DNA from: Symsagittifera roscoffensis
Lineage: Eukaryota; Xenacoelomorpha; Acoela; Convolutidae
Direction: 5' to 3'
Assembly (NCBI RefSeq): GCF_963678635.1
Contig: NC_087071.1
Span: forward strand, 27,949,378 to 28,013,377
DNA length: 64,000 nucleotides
The translations under genes were made by a program, and so were the position numbers. A model generated the notes under the pieces. The model made no database searches and was not told the DNA's origin. It saw only the letters and a program-made list of their open reading frames with translations. Positions 22,511 to 32,300 of this stretch are shown here, piece by piece. Positions within the stretch are counted from its first letter, which is position 1, and each line of letters begins with the position of its first letter.

Positions 22511-23632
22511 TTACTTGCTCTTTGTTTTTTTGAAAACTGCGTCAGGTTTTAATGGGAGATGTAGTGATGAACTGATTTTGCCAACATCAAATTTAGATGT
22601 TGCATAGACTGATGAATATTTTATTAGCTGTTTGGCTAATTTATCAAATTCGTCTTGTGTTATTTGTGAATGTTGAAAGTTAAACATTGTTAAAAACTTC
22701 TGTTGAGTCTCTGTGTAGTTACTTATGTTGAATGTAGGTTTGAAATATGGAGTTTTTGTGAAATAATCTGTATTTCTTTTTTCATTACTTATTATATTAT
22801 TTATGGATAATTCTTCATTAAGAATTGTGGATTGACAAATATCTAATAATTGGAGTATATTATTTACGCGGTATGCTTTTTCGTGTACTGGTGATATCGT
22901 AGCGTTGGTTTCGCAATAGCCTAAAAGTCCTAAAGGCAATGTTACTTGATAGGGTGTATTGTTGTATACATGTAGAGAAATAATATCTGAATTCGAGTTT
23001 TTCAAATATTTTATGGATGAGATTGTGATTTTGAAAAACTTATGGATAGGTTTGAATTCAAAATCTGACATATAGAGTTGTTGTCTGTTTTGTTTTTTAT
23101 CATATTGGTGAACTTGTTTTATTGAAAAATTATATATGTTTCCTGATAGTGGTTTCAGGTGTTTTCTTTGTTGATTATATATCGGATAAAATTTTGAAAA
23201 GAATGGTGGTTGTTTATTTAATCTTTGAAAAAATGTTAGGGATGTGTCTTTTGTTTTTGTGTATTTATCTTTGATTAGTATTTTACTATTCAAAATGTTT
23301 ATTGTTGGTATATATTTAGAGATAAATGGTATTCCAATGATATTGTGTTTAATATCAGTGATATGGAATATTTGTTTAAATGGTTTATTTAAAATTTTAT
23401 TTTGCTCTATTGTTCTTGTGGGGAGAAGAAATAATTGAATTTTTCCATAGTTTACTAATGTTGATCCTTGTGCTGTTGCTAGTTTACTGGAGGTTTCAAG
23501 AGGCGTTAGTTTTGGGTGTAATGATTTTATCTCATTCCATGTGGGAATGTTTATTATGTTTGATTCTGCTCCTGAATCAATTAAAAAATCAATTTCAAGA
23601 TCTGGTGGTTGAAATTCTTTGTTTCTTGGGCT
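22511..23632 (-). pseudogene. Protease and linker, copy B
   Basis: It is in the same frame as Gag, separated only by a TAA at 23633-23635 that is a Glu codon in copy A. The catalytic LIDSGAES motif lies near 23565-23590. The linker is colinear with copy A (KPLSGNIYNFSIKQVHQY, SDIISLHVYNNTPYQV). The frame ends at 22511 because of the extra A near 22530, not at a natural stop. Confidence 0.8.
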
Positions 23633-26600
23633 TTATAAAAGAAATGGTATTGTCCAAATTTTTTCTTTGGGTTGTTCTTTTTGTATATTTTGATAGATGT
23701 GATTTGTATTCAAGCATTTTGTTTTGTCATTTTCATTGGATTGATTTGTAGTGTTGATTTCGTTAGTTTCTTGTGCCGTTTGTGTAGAATGGATGGGTTC
23801 AATATAATAATTGTGAAGGAGTTCTAATTGATTTTCATATATATATGATGAAAAAGGTTGTTCATATATAATAGGTTCGTAGTCATTTTCGACTGCTATC
23901 ATATTGATGGAAATAGTGTTTCCTGTATCACTTTCTGAATCTGATGATTCACAGTTTATTTGATTTAGTTGTAGTTCGTTATTTCTTGTGTCATCAATAC
24001 CTGGGGGGTCTGATGTTGTTTCTGGGTTTGATTGTACTTGATTAATATTTCTTTGATGTTTAGGTGTACTACTTCTGTGGCGATTGTTAGAATTATTATA
24101 ATGGTTATTATTCCTGTGTGGTGATTGGGAATAATTTCTATAACGGTTATTATAACTTGAATGTCGATTTTGTGATTTATTTCGTGATCTGTTTTGATAA
24201 TTATTGTTTGGTCTGTTATAGTTTGATCTATTATATGAGTTATTCCTTGATCGATTGTTCGGGTAATTCTGGTTTCGGTTGTTTGAATAACTTCTATTCC
24301 GATTATTGGAGTAGTTTCTATTTCTATTGTATGATGAGTTTCGTGATTGATTGTTTGGATAGTAATTATTTCTTGATTGTGAATTAGATCTAGAAACAAA
24401 TTGTGTTGTATTTGAATTTGATCTGGAGTAGTTATTTCGACTATTTGGTCTATTATAATGGTTTTGTGATGAATTTTGCGTATTTCTTCGTTCTGGTGAT
24501 CTTCCTCTATAACTTGAGTTATATGGTGATTGAGTTCTCGTGTAATTGGTATTGTTCGGAAGTGGTTTTCCTGAACTGTTGTTGCAGTATACATTTTTGT
24601 TCGGTAGATTTTGATCTTTTTTCATGTACTGATAGAATGATTTATTTGGTTCCTTATATTTTTGAGGTTTGTTTTGATTGTCCTGTTGTTTTTGTCTACA
24701 TTCAGAAATACTATGTCCGTATCGTCGGCAATAATTACACCATTTTTTGAAAGATGGTTTGCCTTTAAATTTTGGGTGTTTTTCGTAAATATTGAGTATT
24801 TCAGTGATTTTTTCAACGAGGTCTGTATCTGATTCCTGTATATTATTGATATTTGTGGTATTTGTTTCAAATCGATTAACATATTGTAATTTCAGGTTTT
24901 CTGTTTCTTCAAGTTTCATTGTGATTTCCGCTTGCTCTAGTTTGTCTACTAGTTTTCGAAAATCTAAATCGGGCTCTCGAATTGAGGAGGGATGGGATGC
25001 TCTCTTTTTTATTGCTATTTTCCTTAATTGAGGTGTTAAGGTCATCATTAAGATTTCTGTCATTTTTGTGTTTTTGTAGTCGTGTGTATTTAGTGAGTAT
25101 GCTTTTCGAACTAGTGTTTCGATACGTACTGCTAATTGTTTGATGGTTTCATTTGGTAATCTGCGAATTTCATTACATAAAACTCTTTGTTGTTGTTTGT
25201 TTCTTTCGGAGTCAAACATTTTTGAAAATTCTTGTGTAAATCTTTTCCAATTTGATTTTATTTCTATAGGCAATACTGAAAACCATTTTTGGGCTGCGCC
25301 GTCTAGGGTTGTCTGTATCAACGCTGTGCGTCGATGTATCCAATTTTGATGTAGTGGCGTATTAATTGGTTCAGGTCCTATATTTAAAATTAAATTTGCT
25401 GTTACTGCATTTAAATAATCTTCTACAGAATATTCAGGGTCTGTTCCTGTGAATACCATTAATGGTTTGTTTGATGTTATTGATGATCCACCCATAAAGT
25501 ATGGATTCATTGTCATTTGTAATGATTCTGCTGCATTTGGCATTTGTGAAAAATTTGAAAGTTGATTTTTTGTTATTTCGTGTTGTTGAAGGTAATATGG
25601 AAGTGGTATTTCATTTTGCATTTGTGTTGGTTGGTACGAGTGTGTAATCATTTGATTTTGTGGCTGAATTGGTTGAAAAGATTGTGTATTAATTGGGTTT
25701 TGAATTTGCATTGGTTGTTGATTTTGTGTATCTGTTGTGTGTGGAGAAAAAATTCTATGATATGTATACGGTTTTTGTACTACTTGTCCACGATATTCTT
25801 GAGTGTATGGTGCAAATATATCTGGTTGTAAATAATCATCATCAGAGGATAAATAATCCTTTTGAAGAGATGCTTGCTTTTTATTTTTATTCTGATGAAA
25901 GAATGGGTAATTTTCACTACGATCCTGTGGAGGATGTGAATTAGTTTGAAAATTTACTGAGTTGGTTGTTGCCATTGGGTTATCCCAATATCGAGATCTT
26001 ATCTGATTATTATTTTTTTTTCGTGGGGGATAGTTTGTTTTTGATGAATGTGCGTAATTATAATTGTGTTCCGCAAAAGTGTTTCTTGTGAACGTTCTGC
26101 GTGTTTTTGACGGTATTGTCATGGGTCTATATGTATGATAATCCATTTGTGAATATTTTGGAGCAACCGAAGGTTTAACGGTTGACTGTAATGTTACCTG
26201 TGCTAGTGAAGTGTTTGTATTTCTTGGTGTTGTTAAATTTGGACGTATTGGTGAAATACTTTGTTGTGTAGTTGTTGTTGTTTGGACAATTTCTTCACTT
26301 ATGAAGTGTGATGTCGTCTGAATATCTTGTTGAGTGAGGTTCCTATTTCCATTAAGGTTTTCATTGTGTATGACGGTCGAGTTTAAGCTGTTATTTCGCG
26401 TATCGGGTAAAAATTTATTGTAGTTTAATGGTGTTGCATCAATTGTTAATGGTACTACTCTTACATAATCTCTGGTATAAGATATTGTACTTATTGCTTG
26501 ACTTGCAATTAATTGTGGGATATTTATAAATGCATAATGAGACCATTCGGGGTCCCAAACGTAGTCTGACTGTTCTGTGATGGCGGTATCATCGTTTGAA

Positions 26601-27255
26601 TTTTGAGGTCTGAAATTTTTTCTTGCTTGTGAAATTAAATCTATATTATGTGTGAAATAATCTATTATAAACCATGCCAAAATTTTTTGTAAGTCATGTT
26701 TTGCATGTTGTGAAACATCATCTTTAGTGAAATTTTCTTTAATTAGATGTAGAAAAGTTGAAATTAGTGTGATTTCATGTCGTACCTTTATATGTTTGGA
26801 TGTCTCTGTCGGTGAGACACTTGGGATTGGAATTTCGTTCTCTAATATTGAGATATAACTATATATTATGGCAAAAACTTCATTAGTGAATATGGAGTTT
26901 GCTCTTTGTGAGTTATGATATTGTATGCTTTTTATGTATTCTGAGAATACTTTTGAAAATTCTAAATCAAGGTCGTCTGTTTGAATTACATATTTGCGGT
27001 GATTCGGGTTTGGTGAGGTGAATTCTATGGTGTAGATTCCGTAGTGTTGTGTCAAATTACATATATCTTTCAGATAGTGATCAATAATTTGTCTTTTGAT
27101 TTTTACATCTGGGAACTCTGCTTTACATGGGCTGATTCCGGGTTCAAATAATTTTAGAAGTCTTGCTGTCCTCTATCAGTGGGTGCATCTACGAGGAAGG
27201 GGAAGATATCGTCATCATCTGGACTATCTTCACTTGGAGTGTGTGTTTGGCTCAT
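23633..27255 (-). pseudogene. Gag polyprotein, copy B
   Basis: The likely start is the ATG at 27255-27253 (MSQTHTPSED), with a one-base frameshift near 27170 before the 1140-codon open frame that ends at 23633. The N-terminal half is Gln/Thr/Asn-rich. The capsid-like region (about 25500-24900) has the Ty3/Gypsy pattern W..R..LI..TL.GAAQKWF followed by W..F...F. A CCHC zinc knuckle, CNYCRRYGHSISEC, lies near 24700-24745. The tail is Asn/Arg/Ser/Tyr-rich with RS-like pieces. Gag would form the particle and bind the RNA genome. About 1170 residues is long for Gypsy Gag. Confidence 0.8.
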
Positions 27256-27697
27256 TTTTTCGTTTAATGACTGTTAATAGGTAATTATCGATGTGTCTAA
27301 TTGGTTGATTCCAGTTGTATAAATGTACTGGTTTGTGTTTATATTGCTTTTTTATTCGTCTTTTTCCTCTTTTTGATGAATTTGAAGTTGTTTCTGAGTC
27401 AGAAAAATATAATTGATCGTGTATGGGGCAATTTTTATCTATAGATTCTTTTAATTTATAAAATTCGTCTAAATTGCTGACTTCTGATTCTGAGAATGCG
27501 TTTCTATTTTTGGAAAATCTTTTTCGTGTTATTTGTCTTTGTTTAGTTATTATTTTTCTTTTTAGTGTTTGTCGTTTTGTTCTAATATATCCAACTGTTT
27601 GTGTGTGAGGTGTGATTACAAGGTCGTATTTTTTGTTATCTATTTCACAGTTGTGCAAAACGATTGTTTGTTTGTTTCCTAGATTTTTAAATGACAT
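27230..27697 (-). CDS. Short basic ORF upstream of and overlapping gag (155 aa)
   Basis: ATG at 27697, TGA at 27230-27232. The 155-residue product is rich in Lys and Arg (for example KRQTLKRKIITKQRQITRKR) with an acidic patch (SDSETTS) and no known domain. Its end overlaps the Gag ATG by 26 bases in another frame, so Gag would need leaky scanning or reinitiation if both come from one mRNA. The matching region of copy A is outside the window. It could also be an N-terminal Gag extension displaced by a frameshift. Confidence 0.5.
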   Translation of the reverse strand: MSFKNLGNKQTIVLHNCEIDNKKYDLVITPHTQTVGYIRTKRQTLKRKIITKQRQITRKRFSKNRNAFSESEVSNLDEFYKLKESIDKNCPIHDQLYFSDSETTSNSSKRGKRRIKKQYKHKPVHLYNWNQPIRHIDNYLLTVIKRKNEPNTHSK

Positions 27698-28836
27698 AAG
27701 TTTTAGGATGAAGGATGCAAAACGTTGTTAGATGATTTCTATTTTCTTAAATTGTTAGTCCTTACGATTTTTTGGTTAGCTTAACCTGGGTCTATTTGTT
27801 CAGGGTTGGAGAGAAAAGTATATCGATTCCGAAGAATGATTTTTTACTTTCTCGTGGCTAGTATAAGCTAAGGTGTTAACTTACTTAATCTTACTTAAGG
27901 GTTGTGATTGTGTTCAAGGGTTGGAGAATAGTAAATCGATCCACAAGGTTCAGGTATAATTAGAACGCGAGTAGTTCGTTAGATACTATTTTAAACTTAC
28001 TAAGTCTATGATTTATCCTGGGTCTGGTAAGAGGAGGGTTCAAGTGAAGGATGAATAACCGAAGTTCTTCACTGTTTATCCTAATTTGAATGGTTAGTTT
28101 TGTTGAAAAATTTCTATTAGTTTTGGGTTTTGAGAAAGGGTTGGATAGTTAATCGACGTTTGAGGTCGTTAGACACTGGCTAAGTTGGTGGGGGAGAACA
28201 AAATTGTTCTTTTTGATCCAAGGAGAGGCCTTGATGATCAAGTTTTAAAATTTAATTAAATAGAAAATGAATGAAGATCCAAGGATAAGCCTTGATGATC
28301 TGATTTTTTAAAATTAAGTGAACTTAAGTTTAAAATGGTTTAAATTTGTTTAAGAAAAGATTTAGTGTTTGAATGATATTTGTGAGCTTATGATTGCTGT
28401 TATGTTTTAGGTGATGAAGCTGAGACAACTGATGATTTTATGATTACTAACAGTTTATTGTCATGCTACTAATTTTTATTTTGATTTTTAATAAATATTT
28501 TCCAAACATGTTTTATATAATACTGCAGAATTTTAGGAAAACGATCTGAGATATTTTTATCAATCGTTATTGTATATTAATATTTTGTTTAGCGCCTGTA
28601 ATGATCATGAAGATTGGCTTCAAGATTTTTTGTTTGCAAATGAAAATCTAAATTCATTGCTAATAAAATTCTAAATATAAAAGTTTGTGTTGGCTTTTGC
28701 CGTACTATCATATAACTATTTGGTAAGTTTCTACTTTGTCGTATGTCGTCTCTGGTTCGAGGTATTCTTCCAATTCCGGGTAGTTCTATTATCGTTCGGA
28801 ATATTGGCTCTGATCTATTGAGTCGTAGAGACATTT
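27698..28836 (-). other. 5' leader of copy B with small ORF and repeats
   Basis: The leader is about 1.1 kb. An 81-residue ORF (28834-28589) starts three bases inside the LTR edge, and I recognise nothing in it. Two about 40-base direct repeats sit at about 28216-28255 and 28276-28315 (GATCCAAGGA ... GCCTTGATGATC), and each can fold into a small hairpin (CAAGG with CCTTG). GGGTTGGA occurs near 27803, 27918 and 28139. Such structures could be packaging or dimerisation signals, which is inference. Confidence 0.5.
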
Positions 28837-29579
28837 CGATTGAAATTGTGTAATCAAATGTAAATGTTTATTACAAATTGATCATAGAAAAGAATTTATC
28901 TGGCAAATTCTGTAAGATAAGGAAGAGAAAAACTACCAAGCAGCATGAAAAGTCAGCCAAACTGATCGGTTAAACCAGCTGATACATGGGCGGACCGAAA
29001 ACATTTTTGTGGTCGCATTTTTCCACAAACTTATTTTTACTAAATTGACCACGTTTACTTCCCGATCTATTTAAAAACACCATAAAGACCCCATTTCGAC
29101 AAAATTTTAATAACGGCCTTTTGTGGAATTTTTTTGAAAAAATTTGATCCAAAAATTGCGCTGTCTCTTGAGTTATAACCGAGGTGGTTAACTCATAGAG
29201 TAATTTCGGATAGGGTACACCGTCTGCTCGTCACGCTATCTTATTTTCGGCCGGATAGATTCGTGCAACTTCTTAGTCTAATACCGATCCTAATCTTACT
29301 CTTATACTATCTAGTCTCAGGTTGTTTAACTAGTCTCTGCTAGGCTCAATAGATCTAGGGTATACTGGTTTATTGCGGCTGCTGAAGTTCGCTTGGAGAG
29401 TCAACTAATTTCTAAGTTAAATTCAAATCTCTCTGGTGCTGAAATTACAAGTAATTTCAGCACTTACAAATAAGTGGGTTGTTAGTTAGATGGATCATGA
29501 TTGGTTAATATTAAATACTTTACAATGGTAAAATATCTAATTTATCCAATCAAAAAATGTAGTTTAGATCAGGTTCCAC
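28837..29579 (-). repeat. 5' LTR of copy B
   Basis: Same length as the other LTR, with about five substitutions. The element's promoter should lie here in the minus direction. Beyond it, at 29580-29596, is a short stretch resembling element sequence normally found before the 3' LTR, so the flank may itself be old element DNA. Confidence 0.85.
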
Positions 29580-30018
29580 TCTTTAGAACTATTCTATATT
29601 GGCATGGAAGGCGAATTTAGAAAAATTTAAGGTCGGTTGACCAAAACTGGTAGTCATAAAATGCTGCCGAAGGAGGTACCCTTTGGGTGGCGAGGGAGTC
29701 GAATCGTTAAAGGGAGGAAAGGGGCGTTACTAATCATACCTACCATATTGTCCCCTGAGCTTACAAGAACACAGGTTTTTAAGTAAATAATTCAAATAGT
29801 TTTCAAACAACATTTCAAAAGTCAGACAAAAAAAACTAAAACCATGCGGCCATATATCTGCTCAAAAATCAACTATGTTGTAAACTTGCAGAAGAAAAAA
29901 AAACATTTTCATTATTATTATTAAGCACTCCAGCACGAAAAGTCTTTTTTTGTTCTCTGCGTTCGACATCGGCTTTTTAAATCTACAAAATTTGGGCCGA
30001 GTATGAGTAAAAAGACGT
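29580..30018. other. No gene seen
   Basis: A flank of copy B. There is a moderately GC-rich patch at 29630-29760 without ORF or recognisable RNA. Confidence 0.5.
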
Positions 30019-30184
30019 CTATATGTACTTCAAAATGTAGAAGTACGAATCCAAAAAATCCGTAATGAGTAATGACCTGCTGCCGACTTCATTGGTGCTC
30101 TCCTTCAGTTTTAATTTTTCTGGCAGGCTGAAGATTGAGTTTCGACCGAAGATGATCGACCTAGGGTTGTGAGTTTGGGTCATT
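30019..30184 (-). pseudogene. Possible exon of an iron-type alcohol dehydrogenase / maleylacetate-reductase-like gene
   Basis: On the minus strand an open frame reads NPRSIIFGRNSIFSLPEKLK and then SRSLLITD. This resembles the N-terminal start of iron-containing alcohol dehydrogenases (PR-IIFG-G-L--LP--L, then a Leu-rich strand and TD). A splice acceptor-like CCCCAG lies just before ATCATAATG (about 30184) and a GTACTT donor-like site follows DFLDS. Only one exon-sized piece is seen, and I find no catalytic metal-binding residues here. It could be a host exon, a gene relic or chance. Confidence 0.3.
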
Positions 30185-31026
30185 ATGATCTGGGGCTGTT
30201 GATAGAAAAGATTCAACCGCGGTTCAAGGAGTAGAAAGCACCTATGGCCTAAAGCAAATTAAAATTGACTAAGGCAGAGATTAACAGTTCTGTTTCCACT
30301 TGAAGTGTGAAAAGCAATTTATGAAGTTATAGCATGATTTATAAAGTCAGTAACTCAAAAACATGGAAGGCGAGTTGGATGAGAGGCTAGCAAACTGCGC
30401 GTAGGTTCGAATAAGTTATAAGAAATGTCCCTCTGCGCGGGGTCGAGACCCTCTCGGCCCAAAATATTTTACTACATGTACTTCTAAATACTACCTACCT
30501 AAATTTAATTTCATAAAACGTTAGACCAATCAAATTCGACCGTGTCTGCATCTAAAAGGCAGGTTCTGGCTGCTAATTTTTGTGTTAGCTGCTAAACTAA
30601 CGAAATGTTATATTTGAAAAACGTTGTTGATTTCCATATAAAATTTTAATCCGAAACCTACATTTGGATTACTATGAGTCTGTTGTATTACGATAAAAAT
30701 ACAATGCAGAACTTAAAACTTCGACAAGCGTTCTTTCTACCGGACCCGAAGTGATAGAAAATATGGTCCGCCGACAAATTTGACGAGAAATTATTTCGAC
30801 GAAACTGACAAAAATCAGATCAACGAAACTATCAATTGGCCAAAATTAGCCTAAAATGGATATTAAATTAACTAAAAAGGCGAATGAACAATTAATAATG
30901 AAGGCGAACCGAACCCAAAATTTACCGATGCGAACATTGAAAAATTGACCAAATGCGAACAGAATTCTCGGTTTGCAGGTGAAGGAAACTGCCGAAACCC
31001 AAATCAAAAAGATCATAGGCCTGTTC

Positions 31027-31168
31027 ACGTACCGAGTGAGGCCTTTGCAAGTGTCGAGTGAGAAGCTTTTTCAGGTGTCCAGTGATAGGCTTTTTCAAGT
31101 CTCTAGTGAGAGACCCTTTAAAGTATTCAGTCAAGGTCTTTTAAGGTGTCCAGTCAGAAGCATTTTCA
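31027..31168. repeat. 24-bp tandem repeat inside module b
   Basis: Six units of 22-24 bases of the type AGGTGTCCAGTGATAGGCTT, repeated in the other b modules (about 32811-32950 and 33861-34000). Because the unit is usually 24 bases, eight-residue repeats are open on both strands. Confidence 0.8.
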
Positions 31169-31559
31169 TGTATGACAAGATTTTTGGGGGCCTTTTTACA
31201 GTGTCATGTATGGAAAGCAAGCTGTGAGATGGATGCTCTGAGCAAAAAATTTTATGCCTACAACTTTGCAGACAAAAAAAGTTACACAGCTAACGGTACT
31301 AAGTTTTGTCTCCTCAGTTTTCAAGCATTTTGGGCTGGTTGCTCCATAAATTGAGAAATTACATCTCCTCCTGAAATAAAAATGGATAATCAGTGATTAA
31401 CACTCGTATGACCCCCTTCTAGAAAATTAAAATGAAAATTATTTGGAGTGGCTTTCTGGACAACCTATCTCAGGTCATCTTTTAATTCCGCAGCTGCTGT
31501 TTTCTGTTATCCATCTGCAAATGACAAAATTGAAATATTAGAAGCTCGCGAGACCACTT

Positions 31560-32080
31560 TACCCTCTTTCTTGGAAAAGCACAAGTAGCTCCAAAGAAGG
31601 CTAGGTCTATCCATAAATTAGAATCGCAAGATGCGTCCTTGAACACACGTCTAGAAGAAGAGTTTTCTAAAGCTCTTACAATCACGATGAGGGATGTCTT
31701 TATGTGGTAGATCAGCTCCCACGTGCTGTAGTGGGTTTAATTCGCCATCAAATTAATCATTTTTTTGTCGCAAACCGAGTTGGCGAATAACTTGAAGTCA
31801 CCAACGTAGACGAGCGGTACGGGAAATAATCCTGCCGAACTGGTCAACCAGGGGTTGCCGCCGAAGCTGTAAAAAAGCAGCTGGAGCTCAGATCCAAGTT
31901 TCCTCAGAACCCGTGACTGGCTTTTCCGTCCGAAAAAGTCGTCGCCGGTACGGTAGTCGTCGAAATAAGACTCAAAGCTACCGTTGACGTTGTTATTGAT
32001 ACCGCATCAAAATTCGTCACAAAAGCGGCCCCAACCAGAGCCGTCATCAATTGGCTTCAATATAGCTCTTTAATTATGCT
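31560..32080 (+). pseudogene. BEL/Pao RNase H region remnant
   Basis: Broken frames read LEEEFSKALTITMRDVFMW (about 31635-31710), then VANRVGE at 31767-31787 with a TAA behind it, then EVTNVDE and a NPA-like and RGLPPKL stretch (about 31840-31870). BEL/Pao RNase H has this order: DVFMW-DS, a VANRV-EI block, W-HV----NPAD, then an SRG motif. Several stops and shifts make it dead. RT, protease and integrase are not found beside it. Confidence 0.6.
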
Positions 32081-32229
32081 GTTGCGCACCGTATAAAATT
32101 TTAATCCGAAACCTACATTTGGATTACTATGAGTCTGCTGTTTTACGATAAAAATAAAATGCAGAACGTAAAAATTCGACAAGCGTTCTATCTACCGGAC
32201 CCGAAATGATAGAAAATATAAAGACAGAG

Positions 32230-32300
32230 AAACAGGTAAGCCTACATACCTGGATAAGAATATCAATACACGGCCAGTTAAATACATACCTACCTGGATA
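32230..32300 (+). pseudogene. Short BEL/Pao Gag fragment
   Basis: TACCTGGATAAGAATATCAA and the following bases match the Gag stretch at 36658-36700 (TYLDKNTNTRPVK) almost exactly. A CCTACCTGGATA repeat follows. It is a small displaced or duplicated piece. Confidence 0.6.

Larger units (their letters stand above)
18342..29579 (-). mobile_element. Ty3/Gypsy-type LTR retrotransposon, copy B (env deleted)
   Basis: Two 743-bp direct repeats (18342-19084 and 28837-29579) bound an 11.2-kb insertion that reads on the minus strand: leader, short basic ORF, Gag, protease, RT, RNase H, integrase, 3' segment. Relative to copy A, about 8.2 kb from the integrase tail through env and the downstream ORF is missing; the join is near 19530. 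The LTRs differ at only about five positions, so the insertion is recent, yet gag-pol carries two stops and two frameshifts. No clear tRNA primer-binding site or target-site duplication could be identified. Confidence 0.85.

Noticed and set aside
23965-24594. A 209-codon Ile/Thr-rich ORF overlapping the Gag tail in another frame, also partly open at 4-180 in copy A.
   Set aside because: The Gag tail is built of AAT/CGA/TCA-type codons. Shifting such low-complexity DNA by one base gives open Ile/Thr/His-rich frames without selection. There is no ordered sequence.
24118-25944. Plus-strand hydrophobic ORFs opposite Gag (for example 24118-24387 and 25562-25831).
   Set aside because: They are shadows of the A-rich Gag strand: T-rich complements encode Phe/Leu/Tyr/Cys-rich nonsense.
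28780-28836. tRNA primer-binding site next to the 5' LTR of copy B.
   Set aside because: No 12-18 base complement of a common tRNA 3' end beginning TGG stands directly behind the LTR. The LTR border may also be a few bases off.
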